From Porphyromonadaceae bacterium UBA7555 (lineage in GTDB: Bacteria > Bacteroidota > Bacteroidia > Bacteroidales > Muribaculaceae), in assembly GCA_002478045.1 (NCBI GenBank), contig DLLT01000008.1, positions 1 through 64,000 on the forward strand: a stretch of 64,000 nt of DNA, written 5' to 3'. Position numbers and translations under genes: made by a program. The notes beneath the pieces were generated by a model that saw only the letters and a program-made list of their open reading frames with translations, did not search any database and was not told where the DNA came from. Below, one piece after another: positions 1 through 7,045 of this stretch. Position 1 is the stretch's first letter. Every line of letters begins with the position of its first letter.

Positions 1-452
1 GCCTCGGCATCCATCACCACCGAGCGAAAATTGGTTTCATAATCTTCAATATTATCCGTGCCGCGCGGTCGGAAACACTCGTCGGGACGTCCCATGATTT
101 GGCGCGAAACGCGCAACGCCGGCGACAGCGTCCACCCGTAACCCACAGGTTGGGGGTCGTCATCGACGCGTATGCCGTTCGAACGATAATGCAGCGACAG
201 CGGCAAGGACACATCGCCGACACTCAGCGTATAGAGCGGCACGTCAAACTCGCAAGCCCTCGTGAGCATAGCCGGCTGAGGCATCTCGGCCTGACGAATG
301 GCGCGCGCCTGCGGACTCTCGGGCCACACCCCGCTCTCCTGCCACGGCACAGACACCCCCGCATACACTGCCATTAGGCAGGAGCAAAGTGCCGTCATCA
401 TTGTTGTGACGGCAGTTCGCTGTGCGGTTTGTATGATGCTTATGACAATCAT
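1..452 (-). CDS. Rhs/YD-repeat type surface protein, N-terminal part (cut by window edge)
   Basis: About 150 codons are open from an ATG at 452 to the left edge without a stop. The first 30 residues look like an export signal (hydrophobic stretch ending near LMAVYA). Around residues 65-105 lies PLYTLSVGDVSLPLSLHYRS, then GIRVDD and VGYGWTLSPALRVSRQI. This matches the N-terminal region of Bacteroidetes Rhs/YD-repeat proteins, where a beta-rich segment of the form PISLxYxxxGIKVD...GLGWSL precedes the repeats. Such proteins are large, exported and sometimes end in a toxin domain, but the rest lies outside the window, so no toxin can be claimed. The frame is also open just upstream, so the exact start is uncertain; 452 gives the best signal peptide. 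A weak promoter -7 box (TAAATTTG, minus strand) lies at 578-585. Confidence 0.6.
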   Translation of the reverse strand, partial: MIVISIIQTAQRTAVTTMMTALCSCLMAVYAGVSVPWQESGVWPESPQARAIRQAEMPQPAMLTRACEFDVPLYTLSVGDVSLPLSLHYRSNGIRVDDDPQPVGYGWTLSPALRVSRQIMGRPDECFRPRGTDNIEDYETNFRSVVMDAE

Positions 453-743
453 ATTATTGGAGTCATGAACTCTATTACTACGTTTGCACTTGCTCGTGTA
501 TGGCGACGAAAGTGTTTCATTCGGCGTTAAGGCAGACTGCAGTGAGTGACTATAAATCCGTATGGCGAAACCTTTTGCAAATTTAATGGGTTAATAGTTT
601 GCTAATTAGTGTAATGATGTTAAAAATATATAATTTAGAAACTATGGCCATTAGGGGTAGGTTTGCGTATGAGGTGTGGATGGCGAGTCGGAGACCGGGG
701 TGATACACTACGAGGGTAAATGGTGCCGGCCCGGTTGTGGTGC

Positions 744-1499
744 TTAGAGGTCGATGTCGATGGAGACGGGACAGTGGTCGCTGCCGAGGATGTCGTTGAG
801 GATGTCGGCGCTGCGCAGTTGCGGCAGCAGACGTTGACTGATGAGGAAATAGTCGATGCGCCATCCGATATTCTTGGCGCGTGCCTGAAATCGGTAGCTC
901 CACCACGAGTATCGCACTTCGTCGGGATGAAGGTGGCGGAAGGTGTCCACAAATCCGCGCTCAAGCAGGTGGTCCATGGCCGAGCGCTCCTCGTCCGTAA
1001 ATCCGGCGCTGTGGCGGTTGGTCTTTGGATTGCGGATGTCTATTTCGCAGTGCGCCACGTTGAGGTCGCCGCAGATGATTACGGGCTTGGCGGCATCGAG
1101 AGAGCAGACATAATCGGCAAAGGCTTGCTCCCACTGCATACGGTAGTCCAGCCGCGCCAGTCCTTCCTGAGAATTGGGCGTGTATACGTTTACGAGGTAA
1201 TGGGTGTCGAAATCGGCGGTGATGACACGTCCTTCACGGTCGTGCTCGGGGGTGCCTATGCCCATCGTAACGGCTTGGGGCTTACGACGTGTCAGTATTG
1301 CCGTGCCGCTGTAGCCCTTACGCTCGGCATTGTTCCAGTAATGGAAGATGCCATCGCCCATAGGCGTGCCCGTGGGGTAGTCACTCAATTTGGTCTCTTG
1401 CAGACACAGAACATCGGCGTCGAGGTCGCGATATATTTGGTCGAAGCCTTTGCGCATGACAGCGCGTAGGCCGTTGACATTCCATGATACGTATTTCAT
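744..1499 (-). CDS. xth: Exodeoxyribonuclease III
   Basis: 251 residues, the usual length for the ExoIII/AP-endonuclease family, which cuts DNA 5' to abasic sites and degrades 3' ends in base excision repair. Visible family motifs are WNVNGLRA at the N-terminus, LQETK with the metal-binding Glu35, GDLNVAH near the middle, WRIDYFL, and GSDHCPV with the catalytic His near the C-terminus. The ATG at 1499 is two bases after the stop of the AAA+ ATPase gene, so the two are almost certainly cotranscribed, with xth second. Identification is firm; the pairing with the ATPase does not change its expected role. Confidence 0.95.
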   Translation of the reverse strand: MKYVSWNVNGLRAVMRKGFDQIYRDLDADVLCLQETKLSDYPTGTPMGDGIFHYWNNAERKGYSGTAILTRRKPQAVTMGIGTPEHDREGRVITADFDTHYLVNVYTPNSQEGLARLDYRMQWEQAFADYVCSLDAAKPVIICGDLNVAHCEIDIRNPKTNRHSAGFTDEERSAMDHLLERGFVDTFRHLHPDEVRYSWWSYRFQARAKNIGWRIDYFLISQRLLPQLRSADILNDILGSDHCPVSIDIDL

Positions 1500-1501
1500 T
1501 G

Positions 1502-2983
1502 TTACAGTGCTTGTATGTCTTGAGCGGTGATGGTGCAGAGTTGCCTGATGGTAGGGTTGATGATGCGTCCGAGGCGCAGGGCTTGTTCTTGTAGGGCGTT
1601 TTCGAAGACGTTGCGTACATATCGGCCGTTGCCGAAGTTCGGACTTTTGTTTTTGAGTTTTTCGGTGAACACATCGTGGAGTTTTTGGCGTGCGCCACGG
1701 CCGAAGGTGAGCTGGTACTTACACATGATGGATTTGAAGATGCCTTCGAGTTCCGTGATCGAATAGTCTTCAAAGTGCACTATACGTGTGAAGCGTGATT
1801 GTAGTCCCGGGTTGCTGTCGACAAGTTGCTTCACCTCCTTGTCGTATCCGGCAAGTATCACGACTAATTTGTCGCGATTGTTTTCCATGCGCTGTAGCAG
1901 TGTATTGATAGCTTCGCGGCCATAGTAATCGTGCGGGCCGTTGCACAGTGAGTATGCTTCATCGATAAATAGTATGCCGCCGATTGCGCTGTCTATGACT
2001 TTATTTGTCTTTACGGCTGTCTGTCCGACGTACTCGGCTACGAGGTCGGCGCGTCCTACTTCGACCAGCTTCTCTTCGGATAGTGCGCCTATGGAGTGGA
2101 GAATGTTTGCCAGCGTACGTGCTACCGTGGTTTTGCCTGTCCCTGGGTTGCCGGTGAATATGCTGTGTAGTGTTAGGGGAACAGCCGGCAAGTTGTTAAT
2201 TCCTCGCAGGATGTTTATTCTGACCAAATTGGCCAGCCTGCGTATCAGGCTTTTGACTTCCTTCAGACCAATCATATTCTCCAATTTGGCTAATGCTTTG
2301 TCATAGTCTTCATTGGAGGCCAGTGCTATGGACTTGTCCTCCACCTTGGATACGATGACCGTATCGTCTTTGGTTTGCTCTAATCGGAAAGTGGTGAGCG
2401 TATCGAGCAATATTTTTTCGTCTTCGGTGCGGATGTCGTCTGCATATGCTATGATACGACAGAATCGGTAAAGTAATGATGCGTATTGTTTTGCGGCATC
2501 GGTATCGTATTTGTTGATTAGAGATAATCCGGGAATAGTGCCGGCTGTGACGTTGTCCCATGTCGGGTCGGGCTCGCGTTTTATTGCTGAGATGAATTTG
2601 GCGTACAGGTCGTTGTTGTGTCCGAAGACTTCGTCCCAGGGCAGCACGTCAATCATCTTGTCGCTGTCCATAAGTATTGTGTAGAAGCACAATAGCGGAT
2701 AGTTCTCGCGGTCTTGCGCAATTTCATGGCCCATCATTCGAGCGCAGAATATGATGTCTTTTATACATAGAACAGACAAGATGCGTATGGCCGGTGTGCC
2801 GAATTGTATGTCGGCCGAGATGCGGATGTGTGGCGCAAGTGCATTGACCAGCCCGGCTTTGCCCGAAATTTCGTCAATGCCTTTGTGTAGGAACATGGCG
2901 GCTTGTACCGCTTCATGCTGTTTGGTGTCTATGAGCGGGGGTTCGGGCGGACGTTCGGAAGGTTGTATTGATGAGGTTTTCAT
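1502..2983 (-). CDS. AAA+ ATPase of the CbbX/SpoVK type
   Basis: 493 residues. The C-terminal half is a AAA+ module of the CbbX/SpoVK/EccA clade: Walker A GNPGTGKTTVAR near residue 280, Walker B GGILFIDEAYSL near residue 338, and an Arg finger in LQSRF near 395. The N-terminal 240 residues are mostly helical with two long hydrophobic stretches and a patch resembling TerB-like acidic helical domains (YADDIRTEDEKIL). No membrane segment or signal peptide is evident, so it is probably cytoplasmic. Clade members remodel protein complexes such as Rubisco, but there is no obvious substrate here, and the specific role is unknown. It is the first gene of an operon with xth and has a good minus-strand promoter at 3015-3046. 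Confidence 0.85.
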   Translation of the reverse strand: MKTSSIQPSERPPEPPLIDTKQHEAVQAAMFLHKGIDEISGKAGLVNALAPHIRISADIQFGTPAIRILSVLCIKDIIFCARMMGHEIAQDRENYPLLCFYTILMDSDKMIDVLPWDEVFGHNNDLYAKFISAIKREPDPTWDNVTAGTIPGLSLINKYDTDAAKQYASLLYRFCRIIAYADDIRTEDEKILLDTLTTFRLEQTKDDTVIVSKVEDKSIALASNEDYDKALAKLENMIGLKEVKSLIRRLANLVRINILRGINNLPAVPLTLHSIFTGNPGTGKTTVARTLANILHSIGALSEEKLVEVGRADLVAEYVGQTAVKTNKVIDSAIGGILFIDEAYSLCNGPHDYYGREAINTLLQRMENNRDKLVVILAGYDKEVKQLVDSNPGLQSRFTRIVHFEDYSITELEGIFKSIMCKYQLTFGRGARQKLHDVFTEKLKNKSPNFGNGRYVRNVFENALQEQALRLGRIINPTIRQLCTITAQDIQAL

Positions 2984-3014
2984 TGGCTTATTTCGGCGTG
3001 AGGGGTTGGAATGA

Positions 3015-3046
3015 CAAATTTACGAAAAATTTGCTATATGGACAAA
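3015..3046 (-). promoter_or_regulatory. Bacteroides-type promoter for the AAA+ ATPase/xth operon
   Basis: Read on the minus strand, a -33 TTTG (3046-3043) and a -7 box TAAATTTG (3022-3015) are 20 bases apart, an exact match to the Bacteroides consensus TTTG-N19-21-TAnnTTTG. The ATG follows 31 bases after the -7 box. It interleaves with the plus-strand promoter of the neighbouring gene. Confidence 0.7.
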
Positions 3047-3060
3047 AATTGTTAATTTTG
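3030..3060 (+). promoter_or_regulatory. Bacteroides-type promoter for the YVTN beta-propeller gene
   Basis: TTTG at 3030-3033 and TAATTTTG at 3053-3060 are separated by 19 bases. Transcription would begin around 3067, giving a leader of about 65 bases before the GTG at 3132. Its -33 box lies between the two boxes of the divergent promoter. Confidence 0.7.
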
Positions 3061-3131
3061 TTGAGGCTATGCCGTGTACGGTGTAGTGCAAAACGTTCAA
3101 CCCTAAGCCATCAAATAACAACTAATCGACT

Positions 3132-4481
3132 GTGCTACTGATAAATCGCATACCATGTGTGCTGGCTTTAGCCGCGCTAACCTTTGTCCCTTCTTTTGCG
3201 GCCGAACCTCCGGCCGAGGTGCATCCCCGTCTCGGATTGATGGTCAAGGACGCATCTTCGGGTGCAACGATGATGTTGTTGACGCGTCACCAACAGTACT
3301 CGTGGAGCGAGCGCGCCACTCTTGACCGCGATGTATTTTCGCCCAAGAGTGTCAATTTTAGTCCCGATGGGACTAAGTATTATGTCAATATGCTCGAAGG
3401 ATGCCGTACGGTGGTGTACGATGCGCATACGCATGCCAAGTTGGCTGTGATTTCGCACGATATTACCGCCGAGGACTCTACGTTGTGGGCGTCTCGAACG
3501 CCGTTGTACACGTTCCGACATTATCGTGAGCGCAATGTGCGCGTTTTTGGCGGTCGTCCCGTTGAGGGGGCTTTCAGTCACGGAGGCCGCTACTTTTGGG
3601 TGCCGTACTATCGTCGCGACTTTGACATTAATGCCCAGGAACCTTCGGCTGTGGCTGTCATCGATACCCGAGTCGACTCAATAGTGCGTATACTTGATGT
3701 GGGGACGTTGCCCAAGATGGTTGCCGTATCTCCATGGAACGATGTCGTAGCTATCGCTCATTGGGGCGACAATACGGTGGGGCTGATTGATATTACCGAC
3801 CCACGTCCTCAGATGTGGCGCCAGCGTGCCAATGTCGTCATAGACCGCCGATTAAACCTCAATTTGCCTCTGGATCGTAAAGTTGACCGTGACAATGGTA
3901 GCGGTAATGCCCTGCGTGGCACGGTATTTACGCCGCAAGGGCGTTACGCACTGGTGGCTTGTATGGGCGGTATGGGCGGCATCGCCGTTGTCGATGTACA
4001 TCGCGGATGCTTTGTAGGCCGCCTTACGGGAATGCTGCCAAATATCAGGCACTTGGTTGTGGCCAATGATTGCTTGTATTTGAGTGCCAATCGTGCCGGC
4101 GCGGTACAACGCGTTTCCATGGCCAAAGTTATGGATGCCATCGCCCGGCTGCATGGGGTCAAAAGCAAAAACGGTAAGAGGCCACATTCGGTAGCACTGA
4201 ACGCACGCGACATCAAGACATTGCGCCTTACGGGCGGAATACGTACCATTGCTGTCACAGCTGATGGTCGCTACCTTTTGGCGGCAGGTAATACGGCCAG
4301 TTGCCTACATCTTGTGGATGCACGTACGCTTAGGAAAATACTGACCATTCCGGCCGACTCTTATCCTGTAGGCCTTGATGTCAGCCCCGATGGGAGCGTA
4401 ATAGTCAGCACTTCGCAGGGTCGTGACCATAAAGGCGGTAATGCCGTCGATGTGTATACACTTAAACTGCCGGCACGATAG
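3132..4481 (+). CDS. Exported YVTN/YncE-like beta-propeller protein
   Basis: 449 residues from a GTG start; an in-frame TAA lies nine bases upstream and the next Met is past the signal peptide, so GTG is the only start that keeps the export signal (hydrophobic stretch ending FVPSFAA). The rest has repeated beta-propeller blades of the YVTN/cytochrome-D1-like type, for example VNFSPDGTKYYV, VAVSPWNDVVAIA, VTADGRYLLAAG and LDVSPDGSVIVST. No lipobox is present, so it is probably periplasmic. Propellers of this class bind proteins or ligands; no catalytic motif is visible. The gene is monocistronic with its own promoter and converges on the DJ-1 gene. The fold call is good; function is unknown. 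Confidence 0.8.
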   Translation: MLLINRIPCVLALAALTFVPSFAAEPPAEVHPRLGLMVKDASSGATMMLLTRHQQYSWSERATLDRDVFSPKSVNFSPDGTKYYVNMLEGCRTVVYDAHTHAKLAVISHDITAEDSTLWASRTPLYTFRHYRERNVRVFGGRPVEGAFSHGGRYFWVPYYRRDFDINAQEPSAVAVIDTRVDSIVRILDVGTLPKMVAVSPWNDVVAIAHWGDNTVGLIDITDPRPQMWRQRANVVIDRRLNLNLPLDRKVDRDNGSGNALRGTVFTPQGRYALVACMGGMGGIAVVDVHRGCFVGRLTGMLPNIRHLVVANDCLYLSANRAGAVQRVSMAKVMDAIARLHGVKSKNGKRPHSVALNARDIKTLRLTGGIRTIAVTADGRYLLAAGNTASCLHLVDARTLRKILTIPADSYPVGLDVSPDGSVIVSTSQGRDHKGGNAVDVYTLKLPAR

Positions 4482-4545
4482 GCATTTGCCGGTAGTTAGA
4501 GGTGGGCTATTGTAGTAAGAGGCGGGCCGTTGAGCAGATCTTAAA

Positions 4546-5169
4546 TCAGTTTTGCTCCGACAAATACTTACTCGGAGCGCAAAAGCCATCCTTATTGAAG
4601 TGATAGAACATTTCGATGGCTTCGGGCGTGTCTGCTTGGAGCAGTAACAACATTTCGCGAGCAAACTCGAGAGTGGCTGAGCCGTTGGCTGTGACTATAC
4701 CGCCATCGCTGACGGCCTGGCGGTTGATGTATCCTGCGGCATTTGTGTAGTGCTCGCCTCCCCACATTTTCAATTGCCCCAGGCCGTTGCCCGTATGGCG
4801 GACGTTATTCAGCAGCCCGCATTTAGCCATAAACGAAGCTCCGTTGCAGATGGCTCCGACAATTCGACCCTCGGCTACGGCGCGGCTCACGATGGGGCCG
4901 ACGGCATCTGCCGCGGGTGTTGTCCATCCCATTCCGCCGATTAGCGCCAGCGCTGCGTAGTCTTGCGGCATGGTCTCGAAGGTATAGTCCGGGATTATGT
5001 GAAATCCACCGATGGAATTCACCGGCTCGGCGGTAGGCGCCACGATGCGGTTGATGTATTTCGGATGCTCTTTCAGCGCATATTGGTCCACGTTGATAGC
5101 TTGTGCGAGGTATGCAATCTCGTGGTCTGCGTATTCGGGCAGTACGATGTATAGTATTTCGTTGGGCAT
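4546..5169 (-). CDS. DJ-1/PfpI family protein
   Basis: 207 residues, typical of the DJ-1/PfpI/ThiJ class-I glutamine-amidotransferase-like fold. The nucleophile elbow is AICNGASFMA with Cys108, and the family's start ILYIVLPEYADHE and the IGGMGW turn are present. Family members include protease-like, glyoxalase III-like and chaperone proteins; closest in style are YajL/type-1 glutamine amidotransferase-like proteins whose substrate is unclear. A cytoplasmic location is expected, since no signal peptide is seen. It lies downstream of the small membrane-protein gene on the same strand and may share a transcript with it. Confidence 0.85.
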   Translation of the reverse strand: MPNEILYIVLPEYADHEIAYLAQAINVDQYALKEHPKYINRIVAPTAEPVNSIGGFHIIPDYTFETMPQDYAALALIGGMGWTTPAADAVGPIVSRAVAEGRIVGAICNGASFMAKCGLLNNVRHTGNGLGQLKMWGGEHYTNAAGYINRQAVSDGGIVTANGSATLEFAREMLLLLQADTPEAIEMFYHFNKDGFCAPSKYLSEQN

Positions 5170-5182
5170 AACGTGATGAATA

Positions 5183-5558
5183 TTAGCTGATTGGTACTTG
5201 GTATAAAAATGAATGTAATGCCGGAATGAAAAACAATAGGATAATCATAATTATTGAAATTACGATTATTTTGCTCCATGTGCCGAGTTTGGCAAGATGT
5301 AAGACAAGGTATGAACCTAATAGAGTCAAAATGACGTATGTCATTGTAAATACATTTGCCTCGGTCTCGGTCATAAAGCGTGGTTGATCGCATACACATT
5401 CATAATATTGGTGGATATGCCATTCTGGATGTAAAAGTACTCCGACCAAAGTGCCTACTTCGTAATATACGATAGAGGGATACTATAAAGACGAAAATGA
5501 TAAGTATTATGCTCGCTGTTAATTTGTTAGGGTTGTAGTCTATTCGATCGAAGGCCAT
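5183..5558 (-). pseudogene. Small membrane-protein gene, apparently split by a frameshift
   Basis: Two minus-strand frames read as one protein when joined. An ATG at 5558 begins MAFDRIDYNPNKL followed by a hydrophobic helix (SIILIIFVFIVSLYRI). Near 5465-5490 the second frame takes over (IVYYEVGTLVGVLLHPEW), continues through VFTMTYVILTLLGSYLVLH and IIVISIIMIILLFFIPAL, and ends at 5183. The joined protein would be about 120 residues with three membrane helices. In the second frame a TAG closes the upstream side, so the only intact part would start at a TTG near 5449. Either the gene has decayed by one indel, there is a sequencing error, or these are two tiny genes. I do not recognise the family. 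Confidence 0.5.
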
Positions 5559-5633
5559 AAAAAAAAGAGTTGAGGTGAGAATATGAGATGGGAAAAGCAA
5601 AAGAGAGTTACATATTGCAACTCTCTGATTTTG

Positions 5634-5706
5634 TGGTACCACCAGGAATCGAACCGGGGACACAAGGATTTTCAGTCCTTTGCTCTACCAACTGAGCTAT
5701 GGCACC
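5634..5706 (-). tRNA. tRNA-Phe (GAA)
   Basis: On the minus strand a 73-base cloverleaf runs from GGTGCCA at 5706 to the discriminator A at 5634. The D-loop AGCTCAGTTGGTAGAGC, anticodon loop CTGAAAA (anticodon GAA) and T-loop TTCGATT are clear. The acceptor stem has one G-U pair. The T stem, CCCGG against CCTGG, has a central C-U mismatch. The 3' CCA is not encoded (bases after the discriminator are CAA), which fits the CCA-adding-type enzyme encoded at 50.4-52.0 kb. Confidence 0.95.
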
Positions 5707-5723
5707 ATCCGTGTTTTGTGTTG

Positions 5724-5755
5724 CAAAGGTACGCTGTTTTTTCGAACCTTGCAAA
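5724..5755 (-). promoter_or_regulatory. Promoter of tRNA-Phe
   Basis: On the minus strand TTTG (5755-5752) and TACCTTTG (5731-5724) are 20 bases apart, an exact Bacteroides consensus. The tRNA 5' end lies 18 bases beyond the -7 box. Confidence 0.75.
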
Positions 5756-5953
5756 TTTTGGAAGAGAAAAAACGAAAAAATGCCGAAAAAAGAATTTTTG
5801 GGCGTGTTTTCGGTTGTTTTGAGTGTGCGATATTCGCTTTTTAGGGCGATATATGGTAGTGGCATCGGCTGTCTTTGCACTTCATGGACGCGATTTTGTC
5901 GCTTTTGCGCTTCGTCGGTGTCTGCGCTCGGCGCGGTGAAGGTGAGAGAGATA

Positions 5954-5990
5954 GAGAAGGGCGCCGACTGTATGGCCGGACGCCCTTCTC
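5954..5990 (-). terminator. Probable terminator hairpin downstream of the truncated surface-protein gene
   Basis: A perfect 10-base stem, GAGAAGGGCG (5954-5963) with CGCCCTTCTC (5981-5990), encloses a 17-base loop. It lies about 70 bases past the stop of the minus-strand gene ending at 6063. There is no strong T-run on either side, so its efficiency is uncertain. Confidence 0.45.
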
Positions 5991-6062
5991 GATTAGATGC
6001 TATTGTAGGCTAAACGCTCGTTCGATTAGACATTTGAGCGATTAAACGACTGAGCGGATTTA

Positions 6063-6977
6063 TTAGTGGATGGCGACCTTGGTTGCCTTGCTGCCTTGGC
6101 GGCGAATGTAGATGCCGGGTGTAAGGTTGTCATTGTTGACGCGTACGCCGTTGATATTGTAGTACTCGATGGGTGCATTGCTGTCGTTGTCTACCGTCAC
6201 ATCCGCGATGCCGGCTGATGCCGAACATCCGAAGAGGCTGAGGTTGTCAAACATCACGGCATCGCCCTTGGCGCTGGTAAGTCTGATGGCGATATATATG
6301 TCTTTGCCGACGTATTTGCCGAGCGAGACTCCATCGTTGAAGCGCGATTCTTGGGATAGCGAAATGCTTGTTAGGCGGTCATACCAGCCGATGTAAAGCG
6401 GGTCGGAACTGTCGGACGCCTTGATGTCGTAAATTTCGTTATAAGTTGTGTTCATTACGCCAGAAGACCACACGAAGCAGGCGTCTTCCGATTCTACTTT
6501 GACACGAGGCAGGATGCAATAGCGGTCTGCAGCACCGGAGGTCATATATGTTGAGGCACCGAGGTAGTTTTTGCCCAATAGTCGGTGCTCCTGGTAGAAT
6601 GCTTGAACGGCCCAGCCGGTTTCGCCGAATTCTTCGATGGCTTCGGGGGCAAGAGCGTTGTCTCCTTCGTTGTGGAAGGTGAAGCCTTGCGGAATCTTGC
6701 CGTCTTCGAAGTCGTAGAATATGTCCGGATTGCCCAGCGCGTTGACTTCGAGGGCGATGATGTTGTTGTCGGGCTTGGTGTCGCCTTCGCATATCAATTC
6801 GCATTTGACGGTATGTTTGCCCTTGGCCAGAGATGTGAGGACGCCTTCAAAGGTGATTTGTTTAACTTGTTGTGCGGCAAAGGATACATTTTGTGTTGCG
6901 GTGATGGCATTGTCTATGTACAGATTGGCTTGGACGGTTTTGTCCACGATGCCGACGTTGCGTGCACTGATAGTCAC
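6063..6977 (-). CDS. Surface protein fragment: CARDB-like plus choice-of-anchor/jelly-roll domain, lacking its N-terminus
   Basis: About 304 codons from a GTG at 6977. The visible start (VTISARNVGIVDKTVQANLYID) is already inside a CARDB/Ig-like repeat. It is followed by IFYDFEDGKIPQGFTFHNEG, typical of choice-of-anchor/carbohydrate-binding-like jelly rolls in Bacteroidetes secreted peptidases, and ends with YNINGVRVNN..GIYIRRQGSKATKV, a C-terminal sorting-type tail seen on exported Bacteroidetes proteins. There is no signal peptide and no ATG; the frame stays open upstream into the end of the CNNM gene but with unrelated, GC-rich codons. The protein therefore looks like the 3' part of a larger exported gene. 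It may be a pseudogene or the result of a rearrangement or misassembly. Confidence 0.6.
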   Translation of the reverse strand: MTISARNVGIVDKTVQANLYIDNAITATQNVSFAAQQVKQITFEGVLTSLAKGKHTVKCELICEGDTKPDNNIIALEVNALGNPDIFYDFEDGKIPQGFTFHNEGDNALAPEAIEEFGETGWAVQAFYQEHRLLGKNYLGASTYMTSGAADRYCILPRVKVESEDACFVWSSGVMNTTYNEIYDIKASDSSDPLYIGWYDRLTSISLSQESRFNDGVSLGKYVGKDIYIAIRLTSAKGDAVMFDNLSLFGCSASAGIADVTVDNDSNAPIEYYNINGVRVNNDNLTPGIYIRRQGSKATKVAIH

Positions 6978-7045
6978 GTCTTTATAAGATACCTCGGGGA
7001 TGTACGTGCCGGGGGGCGGCGCGAGGGGCGTGCCTTGACCGCGAG

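Larger units (their letters stand above)
5707..6062. other. Intergenic stretch with tRNA promoter and a hairpin
   Basis: No convincing gene. It holds the tRNA-Phe promoter (5724-5755), an A-rich tract near 5765-5795 and the hairpin at 5954-5990. Open frames across it have no recognisable protein features. Confidence 0.5.

Noticed and set aside
720..1469. Long plus-strand open frame (about 249 codons) opposite xth
   Set aside because: It is fully antisense to a clear exonuclease III gene and has no protein motif; GC-rich codon bias leaves such shadow frames open.
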